A program made the position numbers and the translations under genes. From Candidatus Igneacidithiobacillus taupoensis (GTDB lineage: Bacteria > Pseudomonadota > Gammaproteobacteria > Acidithiobacillales > Acidithiobacillaceae), in the NCBI GenBank assembly GCA_021375695.1, contig JAEPKX010000004.1, forward strand, positions 1 through 64,000: a stretch of 64,000 nt of DNA. The letters are read 5' to 3'. This document shows, one piece after another, positions 30,795-38,322 of this stretch (position 1 is its first letter; each line of letters starts with the position of its first letter). Under the pieces are notes generated by a model. It was not told the DNA's origin. It saw only the letters and a list, made by a program, of their open reading frames with translations, and did no database searches.

Positions 30795-32198
30795 ATGAAA
30801 CAGTACGATATTACGATCATTGGCAGTGGTCCTGGAGGATATCGAGCTGCGGTATTGGGGGCGCTGCGGGGACAAAAAGTGGCCATCATCGAAAAGGGGG
30901 TCTGGGGTGGCACCTGCCTGAACCGCGGCTGTGTTCCCAAAAAGGACTGGCACGAGACAGCAAAATGGATTGAAAACAGCCGGCACTTTGCCAAGCGAGG
31001 GGTCATTGGTGATGGCCTTCGTGGTGATCTGGACCAGGCATGGCAACATCAACGCACGGTGGTGGAAACGGTCCGCAACAGTTATCTGGATTACCTCAAG
31101 CGCCTTGGCGTTACCCTCTATGCAGGCAACGGCAGCTTCCGTGATCCCCGACATATACAGATCCAATCGCCCCAGCAAAGTCTGGAAATCGAAAGCAAAG
31201 CAACCATCATTGCCACCGGTTCCGTTCCCAAACCCGTAGACCCGGCTCTGTTTCAGTCGGGCAAGATCCTCCACAGTGACATGCTCTTTGATGAAGGCGT
31301 ACCCACCGGCAAACGGGTCATCATCGTCGGCGGTGGGGTCATCGGCACGGAATTCGCCTATATCTTTACCCAACTTGGTAAAGAGGTGCAGTGGCTCGTG
31401 CATTCCGATCCTTTGCATCACACCCGTTTTTCCGAGCAAGCCAAAGCCGTCTTGCAAACCGCTCTGGAGGAACTGGACATTCACCCCCAACCCGGTTTTC
31501 GGGTCCACGCCAGCGGCGTCGATGGGGACAAGGTCTGGGTCAGTAACCAGCATGGCGAAAAGGTCTTCGCCGACTGGGTATTATTTGCCACCGGTCGACA
31601 GGCCCAAACGACCGGGCTGGGATTGGAAAATACGTCGGTACAGCTGGACGATCAGGGTTTTGTCGTGACTGACACGCGCCTTGCCACTGCGGAAGAGGGA
31701 ATCTATGCCATTGGCGATGTGGTTGGACCCTATATGAATGCCAACCAGGCCCTGGCCGATGCCACCATTGTCATCGATAACATCCTCGGTGCAGCGCGCC
31801 ATCGCGATCCCCGCTGGGTTCCTGAACTGGTCTACTCGGCGGTGGAGTTGGCGCGGATTGGCCTTGATGACGAAAGCGCCGAAGAAGAGGGATTTGAACC
31901 TGCCGTTGGTTTTGCGGCTTTTGAAACCTCGCCACGGGCCTTGGGTCAAGACGACACCTTGGGATTTGTACGGATTCTGGCAGACATGGACAGTGGGGAA
32001 TTGCTAGGTGGGGAGATCGTTGGTCGCGATGCAGGAGAACTCATCAGCCTCCTTGCCCAGGAAGGCGATCGCAGCACCCTGCTGCAGCGCATTGCCAGGA
32101 CCCCCGTCAATCACCCCTCGCGAGCCGAGGAATTGCTCAACGCTACCGAAACCCTGGCAGCCCGGTGGGGACTGAGTGAATTCGTTTTTGGAGACTAG
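30795..32198 (+). CDS. dihydrolipoamide dehydrogenase-like flavoprotein disulfide reductase
   Basis: A 467-residue class I pyridine nucleotide-disulfide oxidoreductase. FAD loop IGSGPGGYRAA at the N-terminus, the redox-active Cys pair in GGTCLNRGCVPKK, an NAD loop GGGVIGTEFA and IYAIGDVV are present. The C-terminal dimer domain keeps the active-site pair in NHPSRAEE (His, then Glu five residues on). No pyruvate or oxoglutarate dehydrogenase E1/E2 genes are nearby. The ATG at 30795 has GAGGG just upstream; a TTG at 30774 is possible. A role in lipoate-based sulfur oxidation (sHdr-type) is plausible but not shown here. Confidence 0.85.
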   Translation: MKQYDITIIGSGPGGYRAAVLGALRGQKVAIIEKGVWGGTCLNRGCVPKKDWHETAKWIENSRHFAKRGVIGDGLRGDLDQAWQHQRTVVETVRNSYLDYLKRLGVTLYAGNGSFRDPRHIQIQSPQQSLEIESKATIIATGSVPKPVDPALFQSGKILHSDMLFDEGVPTGKRVIIVGGGVIGTEFAYIFTQLGKEVQWLVHSDPLHHTRFSEQAKAVLQTALEELDIHPQPGFRVHASGVDGDKVWVSNQHGEKVFADWVLFATGRQAQTTGLGLENTSVQLDDQGFVVTDTRLATAEEGIYAIGDVVGPYMNANQALADATIVIDNILGAARHRDPRWVPELVYSAVELARIGLDDESAEEEGFEPAVGFAAFETSPRALGQDDTLGFVRILADMDSGELLGGEIVGRDAGELISLLAQEGDRSTLLQRIARTPVNHPSRAEELLNATETLAARWGLSEFVFGD

Positions 32199-32869
32199 TG
32201 CTTGCGAAAAATGTACTGGTCCAGAAAGCGTCGGGCATCTTCCACTTCGGGCACTATGATCCCGTGGCCCATGGGATAATCTTTCCGTAGCACGTGAAAA
32301 CCTCGCTGTTGCAGAATCTCCTCCCCCCAGATGGCGAACTGCACCGGCAGGATTTCATCGGCGATACCATGGGCCCAAAAGATCACTGGGGCTTTTGGCC
32401 CAGCAACGGGGGTCTGTTGTCGCAGGGGAAGATAGCCGCTAAAGCTCAAGATGACCTGGGTCGGGAGTAATTCACGGACTCCCAGATACAAAGCGAGCGC
32501 CGCGCCTTGGGAAAATCCGCCCAACAACAAGGTTCGTCCAGATAAAACGGGTAGCAAGAGTGCCTGCAAGCGCTCGGAAATCTGCGCAAGTCCCGCGCTA
32601 TCTTCCTCGGAATCCGGTCCGAAACCATAAATATCATACCAGGCCGGCATGACATAGCCACGGTTGACGCTAACCGGACGCTGTGGCGCATCCAGGGCAA
32701 TCAAGTGGAGATCACCCTCGGGATCGAGGGCCTCCGCCAGGGCTTGCATATCAGGCCAATGGGAGCCCAAGCCGTGGAAGAGCACCAAAATGGGAGCCTC
32801 TGGCGAGGCCGCGGGACGCTGCCAAAAACCTTCGGGCCAATGCAGGGGAAGGAGGTTCGTATCAAGCAC
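32195..32869 (-). CDS. carboxylesterase/phospholipase of the alpha/beta-hydrolase family (Abhydrolase_2)
   Basis: A 224-residue alpha/beta hydrolase. The nucleophile is Ser in GFSQGAA, the oxyanion region is LFHGLGSH, the substrate-side APQRPVSVNRG and AWYDIYG motifs are typical of the family, and the acid and His are in GIADEILP and YPMGHGI. The natural substrate is unknown. I place the start at a GTG (32869) that overlaps the sigma-54 regulator stop by 8 nt; an open frame to 32938 runs further into that gene. It is convergent with the lpd-like gene. Confidence 0.85.
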   Translation of the reverse strand: MLDTNLLPLHWPEGFWQRPAASPEAPILVLFHGLGSHWPDMQALAEALDPEGDLHLIALDAPQRPVSVNRGYVMPAWYDIYGFGPDSEEDSAGLAQISERLQALLLPVLSGRTLLLGGFSQGAALALYLGVRELLPTQVILSFSGYLPLRQQTPVAGPKAPVIFWAHGIADEILPVQFAIWGEEILQQRGFHVLRKDYPMGHGIIVPEVEDARRFLDQYIFRKH

Positions 32870-34193
32870 AGGAAAGATCCTTGGTTTCTTTGTGGTTCTT
32901 GCGGAGGGATTCCAGCTTGCGATAGAGGGTACGCTCACTCACTCCCAAAGAACGCGCCAAACTGCGCCGATCCCCGGGACAAGAGCTCCGCGCCCAGAGC
33001 AGATAACGCTCCTCCAATTGCTCCAACGGGATGATTTCCTCAAAAGGACCAGAGCTCTGTGCCGAGGAATCCGGCCTGTGTCCAGAGACCGCCTGCAAGG
33101 ATTTTGGCAAATGCTCCGGGAGAATCCAGATATCATCGCAGAGCAAAGCAGCGCGATTGAGAATGTTTCGGAGTTCTCGCACATTCCCAGGGTAATCATA
33201 TGCCATCAACAGTCCTTCGGCTTCGGGTGACAGGCGCAAGCGCCCAAAGCCCATCCGTTGGAGAAGGGCCTCGGCCAAACGGGGAATATCTTCCCGTCGC
33301 TCCCGCAACGGGGGGAGCAAAATAGGGAAGCCACTGATTCGATAATACAGATCCTGTCGAAAACGACCTTCTTCCACCATTTTCTCCAGATCCCGATGGG
33401 TTGCCGAGATCAAGCGAAATTGGGAATGAATGGCATCGACACCACCAACCCGGCGAAAACTACCCGTCTCCAGCAATCTCAGTAGTTTTACCTGGAGTGG
33501 CAAGGGAATATCACCCACCTCATCCAGAAAGAGGGTCCCACCATTGGCGGCTTCGGCCAGGCCAATCTTGCGACTCGATGCCCCGGTAAAGGCCCCTTTT
33601 TCGTGTCCAAAAAGTTCGCTCTCAAAGAGCGTTTCCGACAAACCCGAGCAATCCAGCACCACAAAAGGACCCTTGGCGTGCGTACTGGCGCGATGGATGG
33701 CAGCTGCCGCCAATTCCTTGCCAGTACCCGATTCTCCCAGCAAAAGAACGGAAATATCACTGGGAGCGGCCCGGTGCAGTAATCGCTGGAGCTCTTCCAT
33801 GGCGGCAGATTGCCCGACCAGACCCATGGGTTCGTCGCCCCGATGGGGCAGGATTTGGAGGAGTTCCAGAAAATACGCTGGATTACCCTTGCCATCGCGA
33901 ATAGGAAAAAGATCAATCTGGACAGCCTGCGAACCCTCTACATGGACAACATGCTGGGCGCTACCCTGACGCTGACAGCGCTCCAGCGGACAGTCATTTC
34001 CTCCATCTTCACAGGGGAGTCCAGCATCTGCAAGAATCTCATTGCAGAGTCGTCCACCGAGGGGCTTACCATCCCCAAACTGTTTCCGATAGGCCTGATT
34101 GGCAGCCATAATCTGACGGTTACTTTCCAGCAAAACGGCCGGCGTGGCAAAACAATCAAGCAATGAGGTCAGTTCGGAACGTAACTGTCGCAT
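32862..34193 (-). CDS. sigma-54-dependent transcriptional activator, FisR-like (probable sulfane-sulfur sensor)
   Basis: A 443-residue bacterial enhancer-binding protein. The N-terminal PAS-like domain (about 5-110) carries Cys50, Cys61, Cys68 and Cys73; the first three have spacings +11 and +7, which match the Cys53/64/71 I recall for the polysulfide sensor FisR. The AAA+ domain has Walker A GESGTGKE, the sigma-54 contact GAFTGA and Walker B GTLFLDEVGD. A Fis-type helix-turn-helix closes the protein (RRSLARSLGVSERTLYRKL). The ATG at 34193 has GGAGGA upstream; the frame runs open to 34364. A sigma-54 promoter is in the divergent gap. Sensing of sulfane sulfur is inferred from cysteine spacing and neighbours. 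Confidence 0.88.
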   Translation of the reverse strand: MRQLRSELTSLLDCFATPAVLLESNRQIMAANQAYRKQFGDGKPLGGRLCNEILADAGLPCEDGGNDCPLERCQRQGSAQHVVHVEGSQAVQIDLFPIRDGKGNPAYFLELLQILPHRGDEPMGLVGQSAAMEELQRLLHRAAPSDISVLLLGESGTGKELAAAAIHRASTHAKGPFVVLDCSGLSETLFESELFGHEKGAFTGASSRKIGLAEAANGGTLFLDEVGDIPLPLQVKLLRLLETGSFRRVGGVDAIHSQFRLISATHRDLEKMVEEGRFRQDLYYRISGFPILLPPLRERREDIPRLAEALLQRMGFGRLRLSPEAEGLLMAYDYPGNVRELRNILNRAALLCDDIWILPEHLPKSLQAVSGHRPDSSAQSSGPFEEIIPLEQLEERYLLWARSSCPGDRRSLARSLGVSERTLYRKLESLRKNHKETKDLSCA

Positions 34194-34246
34194 CTCCCGT
34201 CCTCCAGCGAACTCCTCTGTCAATTGTAGCAGATTTACTCTCCAAT

Positions 34247-34264
34247 ACTGCCAGGATTGGCAGT
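34247..34264. promoter_or_regulatory. 18 bp dyad, candidate activator-binding site (UAS)
   Basis: ACTGCCA-GGAT-TGGCAGT, a perfect 7 bp inverted repeat with a 4 bp centre. It lies 95 bp upstream of the -24 box of the sigma-54 promoter and 54 bp from the activator start, a suitable place for a Fis-domain enhancer-binding protein. It overlaps a second, shorter inverted repeat CCAAT/ATTGG (34242-34260). Confidence 0.5.
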
Positions 34265-34358
34265 CACAACCTACACGGTAAACCAGGTATGAAAGCCTAG
34301 ATACGAGCCAGCGCCTCAGTACTGGGCTTTCCCTATCAACATATACCCCTATCCATTT

Positions 34359-34374
34359 TGGCACAAACTTTGCT
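34359..34374 (+). promoter_or_regulatory. sigma-54 (-24/-12) promoter of the PDO-like/cyd operon
   Basis: TGGCACAAACTTTGCT matches the sigma-54 consensus TGGCAC-N5-TTGCW, with GG and GC separated by exactly 10 bp. It is 38 bp upstream of the ATG of the persulfide-dioxygenase-like gene and divergent from a sigma-54 activator gene. Confidence 0.88.
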
Positions 34375-34411
34375 CCCAGACCAAAAGGAAAGTTATCAAG
34401 GGACGGTCAAG

Positions 34412-35104
34412 ATGATCTTTCGACAGTTTTATTGGGAGAAGGGCCGGCAATTGGCCTATGTCGTGGGAGATCCCATTACCCGGGAGGCGGTGACCATCGA
34501 TGTGGGTACCGGGCAACTGGATCCGGTGGTGGAGTTTCTCCGTAGCCGCGGTCTGCGTCTGCGTTTTGCCCTCCAGACCCACTGGAACAACGATCAACGG
34601 GAGGCTGCCCTGGCGCTGCGCGACCGGGTGGGGGCAAGAATCCTTGCCCAGGAAAGCATTAACGATGCTGCCGTGGATATGCGCATCCGCCACGAAGACC
34701 TGCTCTACTTTGGCGAGGAATGCCTGCGCGTACTCCACACGCCCGGACTGACCCCTTGCGCAGTCATGTACCAATGGGAGGACCGTCTCTTTACGGGAGA
34801 AACGCTGCTGGCGGGAGGGCTCCACCGTCGCGTTCCGGCAGCAAAACGGCCAGCGTTGATCGCCCATCTGCAAAACCTGTTGGCACCCATGGCAGATGAA
34901 ACCCTTCTCTATCCCGCGGTGGAGAACCGCGGCCGCCGCTTGGGGAGTCTGGAAGAGCTGCGCCGCTTGGGCTTTGGCTCGGGAGGCCCCGGTTTACTGG
35001 CCCGCTGTACCCAATATCTACAACACGATGCCGCAAAAAAGAGTCCGGCAGCGCCTGCAGAGGAACCTCTGCAACGCCTTCATTCCGGTCCTGTTCTGTT
35101 GTAA
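34412..35104 (+). CDS. persulfide-dioxygenase-like (ETHE1-family) protein with lost metal ligands
   Basis: A 230-residue metallo-beta-lactamase-fold protein that aligns over its length with ETHE1-type persulfide dioxygenases (IFRQ, REAVTIDV, HTPG, FTG, YP). The metal site is broken: the HxHxDH motif reads His57-Trp-Asn59-Asn-Asp61-Gln62; HTPGH has Leu113 for the ligand His; the Asp of FTGD is Glu130; and the final YPxH is Val170. Of the three iron ligands only the first His survives, so dioxygenase activity is unlikely. It follows a sigma-54 promoter and precedes cydA by 16 bp. The ATG at 34412 fits; the TTG at 34358 lies within the promoter. Confidence 0.88.
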   Translation: MIFRQFYWEKGRQLAYVVGDPITREAVTIDVGTGQLDPVVEFLRSRGLRLRFALQTHWNNDQREAALALRDRVGARILAQESINDAAVDMRIRHEDLLYFGEECLRVLHTPGLTPCAVMYQWEDRLFTGETLLAGGLHRRVPAAKRPALIAHLQNLLAPMADETLLYPAVENRGRRLGSLEELRRLGFGSGGPGLLARCTQYLQHDAAKKSPAAPAEEPLQRLHSGPVLL

Positions 35105-35120
35105 CAAGAGGAGGTAATTC

Positions 35121-36755
35121 ATGGATATGATCATCAATCCCACGGTGGTGGAGCTGTCACGGATGCAGTTTGCGTTGACCGCTCTATACCACTTTTTGTT
35201 TGTCCCCCTCACCCTGGGACTCAGCTTCATTCTGGCGACCATGGAAACCGTGTATGTGGTTACCAAACGCCCCATCTACAAGGAAATGACCCAATTCTGG
35301 GGCAAGCTCTTCGGGATCAACTTTGCCCTGGGGGTAGCAACGGGCCTGACCATGGAGTTTGAATTTGGTACCAACTGGTCCATGTACTCCCACTTTGTAG
35401 GTGACATTTTTGGCACCCCCCTGGCCATTGAAGGGCTCATGGCCTTTTTCATGGAATCCACCTTTGTCGGGGTCATGTTCTTTGGTTGGGATCGACTTTC
35501 GCCCAAGGCCCACCTGGTGGTGACGTACCTGGTGGCATTGGGTTCCAATCTCTCGGCCCTCTGGATCCTCATCGCCAACGGCTTCATGCAGGACCCCCGA
35601 GGAGGAACATTTGATCCCAATACCATGCGGATGCAGTTCACCAGCTTCATTGGCTTGATCTTCAACCCCGATGCCCAGGCCAAGTTTGTCCATACCTCGA
35701 TAGCTGGTTTTGTGACAGGTTCCATGTTTGTGATGGCCGTCTCTGCATACTATCTTTTGAACAAAAAACATCGGGACTTGGCCCTGCGTTCCTTCCGGAT
35801 CGCAAGTATTTTTGGGGTAATTTCCAGCGTCGGCGTGATCACCTTGGGGGATGCCTTGGGTTATATCGATGCCCACGCGCAGCCCACCAAGCTCGCCGCC
35901 ATGGAAGCCATCTGGAAGACTGACACCCATCCGGTTTCGGCAGCGTGGAATCTGATCGCCATCCCCGATCGCCAAGCCCAGAAGAATGTATTTGAAATCG
36001 GCATTCCCTATATTTTGACGCCGTTGTTGACCCATACCGAAACCACGGTCATCCCCGGCATCATTGACCTGGAGCAACAGGCCAAGCCCAAGATCGAGAA
36101 TGGCATCAAGGCCATGCTCGCCCTCAAGGCCTATAATGCCAATCACAGTGACACATCGGCCCTGGCAACGTTCAAGCAGTATGAAAACGACATGGGCTAT
36201 GGCTTCCTCGCCAAGCAATTTGCCCCCGATCAGGATCTGGCCAAGGTAAATCAAGCCAACCTTCCGAGCGTGCTCGACAAAACAGCCAATGCCACCATTC
36301 CCAATGTCTGGGTGGAGTTTTGGGCCTTCCGGATCATGGTCGCAGCGGGCTTTGCCATGCTCGTTCTCTTTGCCTTCGCTGCTTATTATAGCTTGAAAAA
36401 TCAAGTGGAACGGCATCCATTGCTGCTGAAAGTAGCCCTTTGGAGCATCAGCCTCCCCTGGATTGCATGCGAATTCGGCTGGATCACTGCCGAAAACGGT
36501 CGCCAACCCTGGACCGTGTATGGGTGGCTCCCGACCTTTGTCTCGGCTTCCAGCCACTCTGTAGCTTACATGGTCTTCTCGTTGATTGGCTTTGCAATCC
36601 TTTACAGCAGCTTCATCATTGCCGAGCTTTACCTGATGTTTAAATACGCCCGACTGGGCCCCCAGGAAGAACACCACGGCGATGCAGCCCCGGCTGCTGG
36701 TGGTGGATTGGCAGGAAAACCGGCCTTTGCCAAAGCCAGTCTGGATCGGCAATAA
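35121..36755 (+). CDS. cydA: cytochrome bd ubiquinol oxidase subunit I
   Basis: Heme-bearing subunit of bd-type oxidase, which oxidises quinol and reduces oxygen to water without proton pumping. The 544-residue protein has His19-equivalent in ALYHFLF, His186-equivalent in HTSIAGF, and the GRQPWTVYGWLPT motif. The segment before it is long, as in the L-subfamily (E. coli type) Q-loop, rather than the short loop of cyanide-insensitive oxidases. GAGGAGGT precedes the ATG. It lies 16 bp after the persulfide-dioxygenase-like gene, which implies co-transcription from the sigma-54 promoter. Confidence 0.97.
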   Translation: MDMIINPTVVELSRMQFALTALYHFLFVPLTLGLSFILATMETVYVVTKRPIYKEMTQFWGKLFGINFALGVATGLTMEFEFGTNWSMYSHFVGDIFGTPLAIEGLMAFFMESTFVGVMFFGWDRLSPKAHLVVTYLVALGSNLSALWILIANGFMQDPRGGTFDPNTMRMQFTSFIGLIFNPDAQAKFVHTSIAGFVTGSMFVMAVSAYYLLNKKHRDLALRSFRIASIFGVISSVGVITLGDALGYIDAHAQPTKLAAMEAIWKTDTHPVSAAWNLIAIPDRQAQKNVFEIGIPYILTPLLTHTETTVIPGIIDLEQQAKPKIENGIKAMLALKAYNANHSDTSALATFKQYENDMGYGFLAKQFAPDQDLAKVNQANLPSVLDKTANATIPNVWVEFWAFRIMVAAGFAMLVLFAFAAYYSLKNQVERHPLLLKVALWSISLPWIACEFGWITAENGRQPWTVYGWLPTFVSASSHSVAYMVFSLIGFAILYSSFIIAELYLMFKYARLGPQEEHHGDAAPAAGGGLAGKPAFAKASLDRQ

Positions 36756-36761
36756 AAAAAT

Positions 36762-36781
36762 GCGGGGCACGTCTGCCCCGC
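36762..36781. other. hairpin between cydA and cydB
   Basis: A perfect 8 bp stem, GCGGGGCA / TGCCCCGC with a 4 nt loop. On the plus strand the stem is followed by CCAAAAGGAG and no T-run, so it is not a terminator for the operon. On the minus strand it is followed by a run of T, so it would act as a terminator of antisense transcription. Confidence 0.55.
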
Positions 36782-36800
36782 CCAAAAGGAGCAACATACG

Positions 36801-37934
36801 ATGGATGCTTATGTATTCTTGAAAGTCTTGTGGTGGTTACTCCTGGGCATCTTGCTCATGGGGCTGGCCATCATGGTAGGGATGGACATGGGAGTGGGGA
36901 CGCTGCTGCGCTTCGTGGGCAAAAATGATGCCGAGCGGCGCACGGTCCTCAATATCGTTGGTCCCCATTGGGATGGTAACCAGGTCTGGTTCATTCTGGG
37001 CGGTGGGGCGATTTTTGCCGCCTTCCCGAGCCTCTATGCCACGTCCTTTTCGGTATTTTACATTGTCATGATTCTCTTGCTCTTTAGCATGATCATGCGA
37101 CCGGTGGCCTTCGAGTACCGCTCCAAGGTTCCTGCCGAGAAATGGCGGGATACCTGGGACTGGGCCTTTTTGATTTCCGGTGCAGTGCCCATGATTGTGT
37201 ATGGTGCGGCTTTTGGAAACATTCTCGAAGGAGTGGGCTTCCACTTTGGCTGGGATGGTCAGTATTATCAAACGGAGTCCTTCCTTTCCTATCTACTCAA
37301 TCCCTTTGCCATCCTCTGTGGCCTGTTGTCCTTGAGCCTGGCCATATACCAGGGGGCTGCCATGCTGATGATCCGGGGAACGGATCCCATCTATAGTCGG
37401 GCCAAAAAGATTGGCTCCGTAGCTGCGCTGGTCAGTGTGGTACTCTTCGTCATCGGTGGTTTCTGGGTATCCGGCATGGACGGTTATGTGCTGCACCATG
37501 CGGACCCTGCCATGCCCGCCAATATTTCCACTCCCCAGGATGTTACCCGGGTGGCAGGCGCCTGGTTGCACAACTATGCTGCGGCACCCATCCTCTGGCT
37601 GATTCCAGTCGTTGCCATCCTGGCCATGCTGGCAGGTAGCCTGGCCATGCGCGCCAACAAGTCGACGTTGGCCTGGTGGCTGGGTGCCGTCGCCTGGATC
37701 GGTGTGCTTAGCACAGCAGGTGTCTCCATGTTCCCTTTCCTCATGCCCTCCAGCGACAACCCCGCCCAGAGCATCACGGTGTGGAACGCTACGGGTAGTG
37801 CATACAACCTGGTTTGGATGACCATCTTCAGTGCCATCTTCGTGCCTACCATCATCGCCTACACAACCTGGTGTTTTCGGGTCATGCGCGGCAAGGTCAA
37901 GAGCCCGAGTCCGAGCGATACCCACGCCTATTAA
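36801..37934 (+). CDS. cydB: cytochrome bd ubiquinol oxidase subunit II
   Basis: Partner subunit of CydA in the inner membrane; structurally similar helical bundle that does not ligate the hemes of subunit I. The 377-residue protein has the family N-terminus (WWLLLGILLMGLAIMVGMD), GPHWDGNQVWFI and RPVAFEYRSK. A Shine-Dalgarno (AAGGAG) precedes the ATG, following the intergenic hairpin. Confidence 0.96.
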   Translation: MDAYVFLKVLWWLLLGILLMGLAIMVGMDMGVGTLLRFVGKNDAERRTVLNIVGPHWDGNQVWFILGGGAIFAAFPSLYATSFSVFYIVMILLLFSMIMRPVAFEYRSKVPAEKWRDTWDWAFLISGAVPMIVYGAAFGNILEGVGFHFGWDGQYYQTESFLSYLLNPFAILCGLLSLSLAIYQGAAMLMIRGTDPIYSRAKKIGSVAALVSVVLFVIGGFWVSGMDGYVLHHADPAMPANISTPQDVTRVAGAWLHNYAAAPILWLIPVVAILAMLAGSLAMRANKSTLAWWLGAVAWIGVLSTAGVSMFPFLMPSSDNPAQSITVWNATGSAYNLVWMTIFSAIFVPTIIAYTTWCFRVMRGKVKSPSPSDTHAY

Positions 37935-37946
37935 GGAGGTTCTCCC

Positions 37947-38150
37947 ATGAAAAACTTGCTTACCTTTGTCAGTGCTGCCGTCATCCTGGGCCTTGCACTT
38001 TTTCTTTCGGTGATCCTTGGCGACTATGGTCCGTGGTACTTTGCCTGGCTCATCGGCACTACCATGATTATCCTCATCTCGGCCGCCGGCGCTGCCATGT
38101 TCGATAGCCAGGATGAAGAACTGTCGCAGCAGGGTGTCAGCAAACGCTAG
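37947..38150 (+). CDS. CydX-like subunit with an extra N-terminal membrane helix
   Basis: A 67-residue membrane protein 12 bp after cydB with a strong Shine-Dalgarno (AAGGAGG). Residues 30-38, WYFAWLIGT, match the start of E. coli CydX (WYFAWILGT), which is only 37 residues and stabilises the bd oxidase hemes. Here about 29 residues precede that motif and form a first membrane helix (about 5-24), so this is a two-helix version. The C-terminal tail is charged, as in CydX. Function as a bd-oxidase subunit is inferred from motif and position. Confidence 0.78.
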   Translation: MKNLLTFVSAAVILGLALFLSVILGDYGPWYFAWLIGTTMIILISAAGAAMFDSQDEELSQQGVSKR

Positions 38151-38159
38151 GAGGTCATC

Positions 38160-38261
38160 ATGCAGTACGCCAATCTGGAAGATATTATCTTCTTTCTACC
38201 TTTTGTTTATCTCGGAATTGCGGGAATCATGTATCTCTATACCCGCAAGCGTTTCAAGTAG
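38160..38261 (+). CDS. 33-residue single-helix membrane peptide at the end of the cyd operon
   Basis: A very short ORF with a strong Shine-Dalgarno (AGGAGG) and a 9 bp gap after the CydX-like gene. The peptide has an acidic N-terminus (residues 1-8, MQYANLED), one hydrophobic stretch (about 9-27) and a basic end (TRKRFK), predicting N-out/C-in topology. It precedes the operon terminator. I do not recognise it. It may be a second small bd-oxidase subunit (comparable in role to CydH/CydY), but this is inference. Confidence 0.6.
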   Translation: MQYANLEDIIFFLPFVYLGIAGIMYLYTRKRFK

Positions 38262-38287
38262 CATCAGTATTGCAGCTGACGTATTCT

Positions 38288-38311
38288 GGGGGCCTCGCGG
38301 CCCCCTTTTTT
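38288..38311 (+). terminator. intrinsic terminator of the cyd operon
   Basis: GGGGGCC-TCGC-GGCCCCC followed by six T, 27 bp after the 33-residue ORF. It marks the end of the PDO-like/cydAB/CydX-like transcript. Confidence 0.9.
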
Positions 38312-38322
38312 CTGGAGGAAAC

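Noticed and set aside
35184-36797. A 537-codon open frame antisense to cydA
   Set aside because: It lies entirely on the opposite strand of a clear cydA, has no recognisable domain, and is low in complexity (rich in Gly, His, Gln). It is a by-product of codon bias in GC-rich DNA.
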